From contig NC_134543.1 of NCBI RefSeq assembly GCF_050624435.1, positions 124,897,475 through 124,961,474 on the forward strand: a stretch of DNA of 64,000 nt, given 5' to 3'. The position numbers were made by a program, and so were the translations under genes. This stretch comes from Tenrec ecaudatus. Lineage: Eukaryota; Chordata; Mammalia; Afrosoricida; Tenrecidae. The notes under the pieces were generated by a model that saw only the letters and a program-made list of their open reading frames with translations, had not been told where the DNA came from and made no database searches. Shown here piece by piece: positions 1 to 10,440 of the stretch. How positions within the stretch are numbered: position 1 is the stretch's first letter; every line of letters starts with the position of its first letter.

Positions 1-360
1 CAACAGGGCATGAAGGAAACTATGGGGCGCGGGGACAGATTAGCCTAGAAACCAGTCGCACACGGGCTTATTTACTAACTTGTCACCCACTTGTTTTCTC
101 CCTGTGCCATGGGAAACTGCGCGGTACAGATGAGTGGGTAAACACAAGGACGCGCAGGGTGCGTTGCTAGCTGTAAACCAGTGAGCGCCGCCTGGGCTTC
201 CTGGGTACGGTACCCTTGATGGGGCAGGATGGCCAGTCTGAAGACCAGTCTGTTAACTCGGAGAGCGAGCGAGTAAGAGTACTTCCTCCGCTACGTCTAG
301 TGGTGAGGAGGATGGTATCACCTGAACACTGGTTTAGAATCAGCCCCTGAGCTTCGCACT
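1..360. other. No recognisable feature
   Basis: Mixed-composition unique sequence. I see no coding exon, RNA gene or identifiable repeat. Confidence 0.5.
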
Positions 361-545
361 TTGCATCTCACTGGAGAGTTGCAGCATCTCGGGGAGGGAG
401 ACCATCTTTGTACCCCCATTTTGCAGACGAGGGAGCTAAGGCACAGAGCTGGTTCGGTCTATTTCGCCAGACCCCGTGAACAGTAAGGTGGAGAGCCGAG
501 ACACAGAGCTAGGTCTGGTGGATGCTGGTGAGTTTTCCCTCGTAA
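360..545 (+). repeat. MIR-like SINE remnant
   Basis: The stretch around 418-465 (CCCCATTTTGCAGACGAGG, then AAGGCACAGAGCTGG) matches the conserved MIR core, which normally reads like 'attttacagatgaggaaactgaggcacagag'-type text. It is old and diverged. Confidence 0.55.
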
Positions 546-1050
546 CCAGTGAGCGGCGGGTGATACACTTACCTCGCCCATGTAGGGCATTTTAAAAAGG
601 GATCTGGAAGTGCAATTCCCTAGTGGACATTCAGCTTTCCTATCGTTTTCATCAGGAGCCTGGGTAACATAATGGCTAAGCCCTCTGCTAGTTACCAAAA
701 GCCTAGCAGTTCAGAGCTGCCAGCAGCAGTCTGGGAGAAAGACCTGGTGCCTTACGCCCATAAAGATCACGGCCTAGAAAACCCCGTGTGGCAGCTGCTC
801 CCTGTCCCATGGGGTCACTGTGCATTGGAATCGATTCCGAGAGCCACCAGCCGTCAGACTCACAGCTTCTCCCTGCAGGCTGGGGTGTAGGACCAGTAGC
901 TTGAGACATAGTTGGAACAATGCTGTATTGAGTGATAAAGTACTTCGCCCTCTACCTGCGCTGATCTTTTATATTAAAAAAGTTAAACTAAAAATCAATC
1001 TGTCTCAAGAGAAGCTCCAATCCCATAATTTCGGGGACTGAGAGGGAAAG
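545..1050. other. No recognisable feature
   Basis: Short open frames on both strands (about 70-80 codons) have no family features. No repeat was identified. Confidence 0.4.
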
Positions 1051-1160
1051 TGGGGGTCTACATGGCCATTTGTGTAAATATTTTAAAATGGCAGCTGACG
1101 AGAGCAAACTAGTCTCCCACCTTGATAAATCTGCCTTTCTAGTGACCTAAAAAATAGTCT

Positions 1161-1690
1161 TGGGTCTCAAATAGAAAGTAAATGTCTAGAAAATAATGAT
1201 GGTAACATATGTACAAATGTGCCTGCTACAATTGATGCATGGATTGTGATGAGAGCTGGAAACACTGGGAATCCAGGACAGATGAGCCCCTCAGGACCAG
1301 TGATGAGAGTGGAGATCCCGGGAGGGTGAAGGGAAGTTTAAGTAGAAAGGGGGAACAGATGACAAGGATCTACATATAACCAAAAAACCTCCTCCCTGGG
1401 GGACGGACAGCGGAGAAGTGGGTGAGGGGCTACGTCAGATGGTGATGTGACAGAAGATATGACATAATAATAATAATTTATAAATTATCAAGGGTTTCTG
1501 GGGGGGAGCATGGAGGGAGGGGGAAAATGAAGAGCTGATACCAAGGGCTCAAGTAGAAAGCAAATGTTTTGAGAATGATGGTGGCAACAAATGCACAAAT
1601 ATGCTTGACACAATGGATGGATGGATGGATGGATGGATGTGATAAGAGCTGTAAGAGCTCCAGTAAAGTGATCTTAAAGAAAAGAAAAGA
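1161..1690 (+). mobile_element. LINE-3'-end repeat, chimeric copy
   Basis: A member of the abundant poly(A)-tailed family in this window (compare 5660-6095). 1161-1255 matches the extreme 3' end of the variant copy at 19778-19885. It joins, at AGAGCTGG, a segment from about 400 bp further upstream in the consensus (GGAAACACTGGGAATCCAGG). That segment then runs to a normal 3' end with a (TGGA)n stretch and an A-rich tail. Probably L1 3'-UTR derived. Confidence 0.7.
1612..1640 (+). repeat. (TGGA)n microsatellite
   Basis: About seven ATGG/TGGA units expanded inside the LINE-3'-end repeat, where other copies have two or three. Confidence 0.85.
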
Positions 1691-2510
1691 GGCTTGGATT
1701 TAGACTATCCTGGTTCCTCAGAGGTGTACACCAGACCATGGTATGTAGGGAGAGAAGTTCTGGCCCCAGGCTTGTCCCCTTTTCTCCCACCCCCAGGCCT
1801 GCCCTACACAACTAAGGTATTTACACAAATACATATGGACCCCAGCCCACAGGCCCAAGCTTCAGCAGCAGCGCCACTCCATCTTGGCCAATTGCTGGGC
1901 CTACGATGCCACCTCAGGAGCGCTGTGAGCCCTTGAAAGAATAGGCAAGGGGAAGAGGCTCATATCAGCCCTGGAAGCAGGGCCTTTGTCAGGGAATTCT
2001 CTGGTCTGGCCCCTGAGTTGTGACCTAGGAAGAGTGAGTGCATCCATTTGGCCTTGGGACGTTTGTCCCTGAGGGAGGAGGCAATATCCAGAGGAGAGCC
2101 AGGGTAGAGCTCTCTAAATAAGGAGTCTCAGAAAGAGATCCCTTCTTAGCAGAATCTAAGAGCAAATGATACCAGGCGAAGTAATACATATGCCAGACTT
2201 TCTGGCCAAAAAAGAAGGCCAAAAATATGAACTAATAACTAGAGGTGGCACAAGTCTGGACACTGTGAATAATTTCCTCTGTGACTATAAAACACAGTGA
2301 TGTGAGATGTTTTAAGTATTTTACCTGCTGCCACCAACAAATGCTTACTTATTTTAAGTAGTGGACACAGGTGTCCCCAGGCTACAAAAGAGATTGGTAT
2401 GACTCTCAGTATATCTGACCTGAATTTAGAAACCATCTAAAGAACAGATTTGCCTCATTGACCATTGATGACCAAAGACCAAGTGAGCTGTGGAATGGCA
2501 TCACGGTCAT
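1690..2510. other. No recognisable feature
   Basis: Unique-looking sequence with no convincing exon or repeat. Confidence 0.4.
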
Positions 2511-2511
2511 C

Positions 2512-2542
2512 ATATACATATATATCATATATATGTATCACA

Positions 2543-2578
<36 letters not shown>

Positions 2579-2580
2579 AA
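2512..2580. repeat. AT/TA-rich microsatellite
   Basis: Interrupted ATATATC/ATATGT units run into a pure (TA)n tract at about 2540-2577. It lies directly upstream of the RTE relic. Confidence 0.85.
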
Positions 2581-2609
2581 AAGTCATTAAACAGATAGGA
2601 GAGAAAGAA

Positions 2610-4215
2610 AAACACCAGGTGGATGTTTGAAGAGACTCTGAAACCCGCACGTGGTGAAAGAAATGATGAAGTAAAAGAATGGAATAGGAGAATTCAAAGG
2701 GCAGCTCGAGAAGATAAAGTACTGCAATGAGATATGCAATGACCTAGACAGCAAAAAGGAAGGACACAGTTGGCCTTTCCAACTGTACTGAAAGCATTCA
2801 TGAAAAACAAGGCTCCAGGATTGAAGGAATATGGATTGAAATCTTTCAGCAAACGTATGCAGCCCTGAGAGCGTTCACTATACTATGCCCCCAAATTGCA
2901 GATCTGTATCTGTGCCCATTCCAAAGGAAGATGCTTCAGCAGAATATCAGAATTGAATAATACCACCAGTAGCTCACACAGGTAATTTTGGTGAAGGATC
3001 ATTCATAACTGGCTGCAGAACTACGTGGACAGGAAGCTACCAGAAATGCAAGCTGGGTGCAGAAGTCAATGTGGATCAAGGTTATCATTGTTGAAGTCTA
3101 GTGTATCTTGACTGAAGGCAGAGACTATTAGAAAGAAGTTTATTTGTGTGTTATTGACCATACAAAGGCATTATATTGTGTGACTCCTGCCCAGTTTGGA
3201 TAACCTTGCAATGAATTCCAGAACACGTAATGGTGCTCACAAGGCCCTGCATTACAGCTCAAGAGGCAGTTATTTGAACAGAACTAGTGGAAGCTAGGAG
3301 GTTTAAAATCAGGAACGGCGTGCATCAGGGTGGTGTGCTCTCGCCACCCTGCCGCATTCTGGATGCTGAGCAAACAATCAGAGAAGGGGGCTCTATGTAT
3401 AAAACTACGGCACCAGAAACAACCGCCACGCGCAGATAATGCAGGGGTTCTCAGCCTTCCCCGTGCCGCGACTCCCTAATACAGTTCCTCAGGTGCTGGT
3501 GACTCTCCAACCATAAGAGCATTTTCGTTGCCACTTCATCACTGTCATTTTGTTACTGTTATGAATCGGGTGACCCCCATGAAAGGGTTGTTCGACCCCC
3601 AAAGAGGTTGTGACCCACAGGTTGAGATCCGCTGCGATAAAATGACCTTGCTTACTGAAGGCCAAGAGGCCCTGAAGCCCTTACAAACAAAGATAAAAAC
3701 TGTAATCTTCCATTTAGATTATACCGCAACACAGGTAAATAAAATATAAACCTTCACAACTGAATGAATAAGCAACATAATGATAAATGGAGAGAATATT
3801 GAAGTTGTTAAGAACTTTGGATTCCTTGGTTGGACTCAAAATGTGCATGGAAGCATCAAAGGATGTATTCCCTTGAACAAAATTGTGGCAAAACGCCTCA
3901 CCAAAGTGTTAAAAAGTAAAAACGGCACTTAGAGAACTAAGGTGTTTCTACCCGAATCCATGGGGTTTTCCTGGAAGAGCAGAGAAGAATTGGTGCATTT
4001 GGATTATAACATTGGCAAATTAAATATCCCAGGGACTGCCAGTGGAATGGAGTACAGAGATGTTAGAGGATATACAGCCAGAAGACTCCTTAGAAGTGAG
4101 CTTGGGGACCGGTCCCAATCCCAACTACGTGGAGAGCCACATCTCCCCCCAGAAGAATTTACTTCAGAGGACAGCACTGAAGCTACAGCTCAGGGAGAGA
4201 GAGGGGCATGTCTGA
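2610..4215 (+). mobile_element. AfroLA/RTE LINE relic, forward, split by SPIN
   Basis: Decayed RTE reverse-transcriptase region of the afrotherian AfroLA type. Recognisable successive segments correspond to the RTE text around 'TTTATTTGTGTGTTATTGACC', 'GGTGTGCATCAGGG', 'ACCTTGCTTACTGAAGG', 'AATGGAGAGAATATTGAAGTTG' and 'GGGACTGCCAGTGG'-like motifs. Many frameshifts and stops leave no functional frame. A SPIN element (3442-3634) interrupts it, and the RTE sequence continues on both sides. The outer ends are approximate. Confidence 0.8.
3442..3634 (-). mobile_element. SPIN-type hAT MITE (193 bp)
   Basis: Terminal inverted repeats begin CAGGGGTTCTCAGCC and end GAGATCCGCTG, diverged from the SPIN hAT terminus (cagcggttctcaacct). 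Internal text such as GACCCCCATGAAAGGGTTGTTCGACC is shared with the copies at 59367 and 63807. Flanking 8-mers AGATAATG and CGATAAAA (5 of 8 identical) fit a decayed 8-bp target duplication in the RTE. Non-autonomous, no transposase. Confidence 0.85.
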
Positions 4216-4599
4216 TCAGAGCACACGGGAGCAAATGAAGGCGGAGGAAGAGAGTGTGGAGCACATCCTAGTTCACCAAGGCTTGAGGACGATATCCCCG
4301 CTCAGAGCAGCCAATGCACAGAGAAGACCATATGGCCGGCCCCACTACAAACATCACAACCCTCACTAACACATAGCCCTAAAGGGGACAACACTGGAGA
4401 CACAGTGTGGGAATTGCCCCCGATCTGACCCCCCACACTGAGGGGAAACACTGAGGGCATGCAACGGAACAGCAAAGGGAACAGAACAGGAAATCCCAAG
4501 GGAGTACCAAAAATAGACTTTGGGGCCAGGGCTTGGTGCCCCAACAGACTGGACTGGAAAACACTCCTAAAGGTCAATAAACAGACCCTGAACTATTTA

Positions 4600-6095
4600 C
4601 AGGCTTTTTTTTTTTTTTGGCCACTGGTTTTATTGTTGTTGTTGTTTTGTTTTGTTGCATGTTTTTCTCCTTCTTGCTTTTCTGCATATTATTATCTCGG
4701 CAGGTCTATCTAGATAAGATAGGTTGGATAAATAATCTGGAGGAGAAAACAATGGGACCAATGATTCTGGAGGGACATGGGAGGGGGGCAGGTGGAGGAA
4801 AGGAAGTGGTGTTAACAAACCCAGGGACAAGGGAACAACAAGTGATCCAAAATCGATGGTGAGGAGGGTGTTGGAGGCCTGGTAGGGCTTGATCAAGGGC
4901 AATGTAACCAAGAGGAATTACTGAAAACCAAATGAAGGCTGAACATGATAGTGGGACAAGAAGAAAGTAAAAGGAAACAGAGGAAAGAACTAGGAGGCAA
5001 AAGACATTTATAGAGGTCTAAATAAAAGAGTGTATATATGTAAATATATTTATATATGAGGATGGGGAAATAGATCTATGTGCATATATTTATAGGTTTA
5101 GTATTAAGGTCACAGATGGACATTAGGCCTCCACTCAAGTACTCCCTCAATGCAAGAACACTTTGTTCTATTAAACTGGCATTCCATGATGCACACATTC
5201 CTGACACAATCGCTGAAGACAAAGCAGGTGCATAAGCAAATGTGTCAAAAAAAAAACCTGATGGTGCCTGGCTATCAAAAGATGTAACATCTGGGGTATT
5301 AAAGGCTTAAAGGTAAACAAGCGGCCATCTAGCTCAGAAGCAACAAAGTCTACATGGAAGAAGCTCACCAGCCTGTGTGTTCATGAGGTGTCGAAGGGCT
5401 GAGGTATCAGGCATCAAGGGAAAAAAAAAATCTTATCATTGAGAATGAGGGATAGTACAGAGTGGGGACCCAAAGCCCATCTGTAGACAACTGGTCATCC
5501 CCTTACAGAAGGGTCACGGGAAGGTGAAGAACCAGTCAGGGTGCAGAATAGCAATGATGAAACATACAACTTCCCTCTAGTTCTTAAATACTTCCTCCTT
5601 GCCTGCCCCGACCCCCAATATCATGATCCCAATTCTACCTTACAAGTCTGGCTAGACTAGAGGATGTACACTGGTACAGATAGGAACTGGAAACACAGGG
5701 AATCCAGGACAGATGATCCCTTCAGGACCAGTGGTGAGAGTGGCAATAGCAGAAGGGTGGAGGGGAGGGGAGGTAGAATGGGGGAACCAATTACAAGGAT
5801 TTACATATAACTTATACCCTCCCTGGGGGACAGACAACAGAAAAATGGGTGAAGGGAGTTGGCAGACAGTGTAAGTCATGACAAAATAATAATTTATAAA
5901 TTATGAAGGGTTCATGTGGGAGGGGGGAGCTGGGATGGAGGGGGAAAATGAGGAGCTGATACCCAGGGCTCAAGTAGAAAGCGAATGTTTTGAGAACGAT
6001 GATGGCAACAAATGTAACAATGTGCTTGACACAATGGATGGATGGATTGTGATACGAGTTGTAGGAGCCCCCAGTACAATGGTTTAAAAAAAAGA
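4600..6095 (+). mobile_element. LINE-3'-end repeat, longest forward copy (about 1.5 kb)
   Basis: The reference copy for this family in the window. It starts after a T-rich stretch, carries no long open frame and ends in CCCCAGTACAATGG followed by an A-rich tail. Parts of it recur at least ten times here in both orientations, mostly 5'-truncated. The poly(A) tail, 5' truncation and, in another copy, a 5' inversion indicate L1-type target-primed insertion. I infer an L1 3'-UTR origin, because a diverged minus-strand copy at 41190 neighbours L1 ORF2. A non-autonomous LINE-mobilised family is the alternative. Confidence 0.8.
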
Positions 6096-6115
6096 AGAAG
6101 AAATGATGATGATGC

Positions 6116-6260
6116 AACTTGACTCACACACTTTGCACGTGTCATCAGGAGGGACTCGTGCCCAGAGGCGGAAATCAGGGCTGACAGATTGCCAGTGAAA
6201 AAGAGGAAGACCCTCAGTGGACCAGAGAGTGCAGTGCATGCAGTGACTTCTGTCATCATG
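6116..6260 (+). mobile_element. AfroLA/RTE 3' fragment, forward
   Basis: GTCATCAGGAGGGACTCGTG and AAAAAGAGGAAGACCCTCAG match the C-terminal coding end of the RTE seen in reverse at 9140-9260. Confidence 0.7.
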
Positions 6261-6403
6261 GCTCTTTATTCGTTGCCTTTGTTACTCCCACCAAACGACC
6301 TTCCTTTTCCTGCTGGGTCTGGGTAAGAAGGCAGGGACAGATACGGATTGAATAATTCATTAGATGACTCCGCTCTGTTTGTTAGCATGATTCACGGTGA
6401 TGA

Positions 6404-6530
6404 CTCTTCTGTTGCTAGGTGTCCTCCAGTTGGTCCAGACTCAGCAACTCTGTGTCCGCACAACCCAACGGACACCGCCCAGCCCTGTGCCATCCCCCCA
6501 AGGATTCTTAGGTTTGAGCCAGTCATGGAT
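6404..6530 (-). mobile_element. AfroLA/RTE 3' end or AfroSINE tail, reverse
   Basis: TGTTGCTAGGTGTCCTCCAG, then CCAGCCCTGTGCCATCC, correspond to the reversed RTE 3' terminus (gttaggtgccgtcgag and cggtcctgcgccatcc in less diverged copies such as 34807-35036). Confidence 0.6.
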
Positions 6531-6764
6531 TCAGGCAACTTAACAACTGGATCACTGCCCTAATAAGCGTTTTCAATATAAATATAGATTTACTGAGAGG
6601 CATTTTGTTATTTCGTAAGTTAACACTTTAATGAGTATAATAAAAGAGGTACACAAAACTAGATTATGTTATATGAAAATGTTTTAAAATATTAATGAAA
6701 AATACTAAATAATACCTGACAAAAATAAAGCTATTATTTAAGATATTTTCCTATTGTTTCTTTT

Positions 6765-6875
6765 TTTTTAAAACAATTTATTAGGGGCTCATACAACTCT
6801 TACCACAGTCCATACATATACACACATCAATTGTATAAAGCACATCTGTACATTCTTTGCCCTAATCATTTTCTT
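6765..6875 (-). mobile_element. LINE-3'-end repeat, truncated reverse copy
   Basis: It starts with a poly(T) tract, then TTTATTAGGGGCTCATACAACTC, the reversed 3' end of the family. Only about 110 bp. Confidence 0.8.
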
Positions 6876-6887
6876 TTTTTTCTCCTC

Positions 6888-6993
6888 TTTTCTTTTTTTT
6901 ACATTTTATTAGGGACTCATACAACTCTTATCACAATCCATACATATACATACATCAGTTGTATAAAGCACATCCATACATTCCCTGCCCCAT
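6888..6993 (-). mobile_element. LINE-3'-end repeat, second truncated reverse copy
   Basis: A second poly(T)-led 3' end (TTTTATTAGGGACTCATACAAC) follows the first directly in the same orientation. The two copies differ by point changes. Confidence 0.8.
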
Positions 6994-7079
6994 TCCTATT
7001 GTTTCTTGATTGACATCCTCACTTATGATATTATTTGTGTTTATCCCAGCATTATCAGCTGTGTGGCTTATCCTTCACT

Positions 7080-7650
7080 ATCTTTTCTTTCTTTTTTTTT
7101 CTTTTAAATCATTTTACTAGGGGCTCCTACAGCTCTTATCACAATACATCCATCTATCCATCCATCCATCCATCCATGTGTCAAGCACATTTGCACATAT
7201 GTTGTCATCATCATTTTCAAAATCTTTTCTTTCTATTTGAGCCCTTGGTATCAGCTCATTTTCTCCCTCCCTCCCTCATGTATCCTCCATAAATTTATAA
7301 TTTTTTTCCATGTCTTACACTGACCAATGTCTCCCTTCACTCATCTTTCTGCTGTCTGTCCCCCCAGGGAGGGTGGTTATATGTAAATCATTGTGATCGG
7401 TTTCCCCTTCTTCTCTTACCCAGCTGGTATCGATACTCTCATTATTGGTCCTGAGGGGTTTATCTGTTCTGGATTCCCTGTGTTTCCAGCTCTTATCTGT
7501 CCCCATGTACATGCTCTGGTCTAGCTGGATTTATAAGGTAGAATTGGGGTCATGATAGTGGGGTGGGAGGAGCATTAAAGAACTAGAGGAGAGTTGTGCG
7601 CTTCATCAGTGCTACACTGCACCCTGACTGGTTCGTCTCTTGCTTGCCTC
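7080..7650 (-). mobile_element. LINE-3'-end repeat, reverse copy (about 570 bp)
   Basis: Poly(T) tract, then the reversed 3' end including a (CATC)n stretch, the CCAGGGAGG segment and ACACTGCACCCTGACTGG. It is the reverse complement of the copy at about 5530-6095. Confidence 0.85.
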
Positions 7651-8125
7651 CAACATCTTTTCACTGTGGTGGGATCCCAGTCCTTTCGAGGTGGCCGATT
7701 AGACAATAGTCATTGTGTTTGCCATATTAGAAACAGTTTGGTGACTTTTTCCTGAACGTATTCTGTTCATCTTTGAAAAACCCTTCCCCACCTCTACTGA
7801 ACTTGCAGCAACTGTTCTGAGAGTATTTTTCAGCTCTTTGGACATTTTCAGGAATTACATAACTCGCTCACATCTCTGGGAATGTGGGGTATAGCACAAA
7901 GATGATACAAATGACAGCCGGTCACCCTCTTGTTCTGTGGCACGTGGCCTCTTTACATTAGATGTTTGCTTATTGGAAAAACAAGTGCAAGAGAATAAAA
8001 ATGAAGTCTTGCATCAAAAGCATGATGAGTTTTTTAAATGAATAAATAAATACTATAAACATAGTTCAGTCCAATCTTTTATACAATCGGCAGAATGAAT
8101 ATTACTACGGGGGCTTAGAATACGT
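7650..8125. other. No recognisable feature
   Basis: AT-rich unique sequence with no supported gene or repeat. Confidence 0.4.
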
Positions 8126-8126
8126 T

Positions 8127-8890
8127 GTTGGTAACCGAGAGGAATTACTGAAACCTAAATGAAGGCTGAGCATGATAGTGGGACAAGAGGAAAGTCAAAG
8201 GAAATAGAGGAAAGAGCTAGGAGGCAAAGGGCATTCATAGAGGTCTAAATACAGACATGTACATATGTAAATATATTTTTATATGAGAATGGGGAAATAT
8301 ATCTATGTGCATATATTTATAGGTTTAGTATAAAGATAGCATATGGACATTGGGCCTCCACTCAAGTACTCCCTCAATGCAAGAATATTTGGTTCTATTA
8401 AACTGGCATTCCATGATGCTCACCTTCCCGACATGATAGCTAAAGACAGAGCGGGTGCATAAGCAAATGTGGTGAAGAAAGCTGATGGTGCCCGGCTATC
8501 AAAAGATATAGCATCTGGGGTCTTAAAAGCTTGAAGGTAAACAAGCGACCGTCTAACTCAGAAGCAACAAAGCCCACATGGAAAATTTACATGTGACCTC
8601 CTCCCTGGGGGATGGACAATGGAAAAGTGAGGGAGGGAGACATCAGACAGTGTAAGATATGACAAAATAATAATTTATAAATTATGAAGGGTTCGTTGGG
8701 GAGGGGGAATGGGGAAGGAGAGGGGAAATGAGGGTCTGATGCCAGGGGCTTAAGTGGAGAGGAAGTGTTTTGAGAGTGATGAGGGCAATGAATGTACAGA
8801 TGTGCTTTACAAAATTGAAGTATGTATGGATTGTTATAAGAGTTGTATAAGGCCCCAATAAAATGATTAAAATATAAAAAGTAAAAAAAA
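8127..8890 (+). mobile_element. LINE-3'-end repeat with internal deletion
   Basis: It matches the reference copy from GTAACCGAGAGGAATTACTG to CCCACATGGAA, then skips about 460 bp to TTTACATGTGACCTCCTCCC and continues to the A-rich tail. The deletion is internal, not a 5' truncation. Confidence 0.8.
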
Positions 8891-9272
8891 TACTTAACCA
8901 ATATGCCTAATTAAAAATAATAATACCAAAAAAAAAGAAAGAAAAGAAAAAGATACGCTGTTGGGCAGATGAACATTTAAAAAGAGTGAGGAACATAAAT
9001 TTGTGATTTCCACATTGAGCAACATCCACTTTAGAGAGAACCCTCTAACTGCAAGTGCCCTTTTAACAACCGGTTCTCAGAACACAACAACAATAACAAA
9101 ATAGCTGTCATATGAGCCAGTGCAAACCGGTTGACTCCCACAACTGGTAAGAGCCCCGTGGAGTAGCCACTGTGTCAGTCCATCGTGGTGAGGCTCTTTC
9201 CTTTGTTCGCTGCCCCTCTGCTTTCCCAAGCATGAGGTCCTTCGTCAGGGAATGGTCTCTCCTGATAATATG

Positions 9273-9804
9273 TGTGGTGGTTACATAATCTGGTGGCAGT
9301 TTGGGACTTGAGAGGGTTAAGAGTGAAGGTGGGGAGTCTAGTCTCAATTGGGTGCTAGCCAGTGAATTCTCCTGAGAATTCTGAGAAATCCTGATTTTCC
9401 TCCTTGGAGGTGAGAGACACTTTCTCTCTCTGCTGACTCCCTGCAAGACATCCCTGAGGGGAAGCCACATGGACCTACACTGATGCAGCCAGAACCCAGG
9501 ACTTGGAGAAGCCACATGGAGACGCCTGACAGTGCTGAGATGCTTACAATGCTACTGGATCTACAAGATTTCCTACCCACTGGCCTGTGATCTTCCTGCA
9601 TTCAGTGTCATTGCATGTATTTCATGAGTCTGAAGAGGACTTTATAGATTGGTGTCTGACATATGGGCTAATATTGGACTTATGGACTTGATCTGGACTG
9701 GGTTGGGATGCTTTCTTAATGTACAATTACCCTTTATATGAAATGCTCTTATACACATATGAGTTTATATGGATTTGTTTCTCTAGTCTACCTGGACTAA
9801 CACA
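9273..9804 (+). mobile_element. Solo LTR (532 bp) nested in RTE
   Basis: It begins TGTGGTGGTTACATAATCTG and ends CTGGACTAACACA, the TG...CA ends of a retroviral LTR. Identical 5-bp flanks ATATG (9268-9272 and 9805-9809) are a target duplication. RTE sequence continues on both sides. No internal retroviral genes are attached, so the provirus recombined out or never had them. A 5-bp duplication fits class III (ERVL/MaLR-like) elements, but the family is not firmly identified. Confidence 0.85.
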
Positions 9805-10144
9805 ATATGTCCAAAGTACATGAGACAAAGTCTTGCCATCCTTGCGTGTAAGGTGTGTTCTGGCTATACTTTTGTCCAAGACTTGTTGGTTCTTTTGGCA
9901 GTGCATGGCACTTTCAGTGTTCTTTGCCAGAACCATAATTCAAATGCATCAATGTGGTTTCTGTCTTCCTTGTTCAGTGCCCAACTTTCACAAGCATATG
10001 AGATGATTGAAAATAGAATGGGTTAGGTCAGGCACCCTATGGTCCTCAAAGTAACACTCTTGCTTTTCAGCACATTAAAGAGATCTTCGGCAGCAGAATT
10101 ACTCAACGCGAGATGGGTCCTCTGATCTCCTGACTGCTGCATGG

Positions 10145-10440
10145 ATTGTAGATCCAAGCAATCAATTCCCTGAGCATTGATTGTGGATCGAAGCAATCAA
10201 TTCCCTGAGCATGGATTGTGGATCGAAGCAATCAATTCCCTGAGCATTGATTGTGGATCGAAGCAATCAATTCCCTGAGCGTTGATTGTGGATCGAAGCA
10301 ATCAATTCCCTGAGCATGGATTGTGGATCGAAGCAATCAATTCCCTGAGTGTTGATTGTGGATCCAAGCAATCAATTCCCTGAGCATGGATTGTGGATCC
10401 AAGCAATCAATTCCCTGAGCATGGATTGTGGATCCAAGCA
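10145..10440. repeat. 35-bp minisatellite inside RTE, about 8.5 units
   Basis: Units start at 10145 and repeat every 35 bp through 10425; the core is ATTGTGGATCGAAGCAATCA plus ATTCCCTGAGCATGG. Units differ by a few bases (GATCC or GATCG, CATTG, CATGG or GTTGA). The unit comes from RTE coding sequence (the GATTGTGGATCCAAG region), so this is an expansion within a transposon. Confidence 0.95.
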
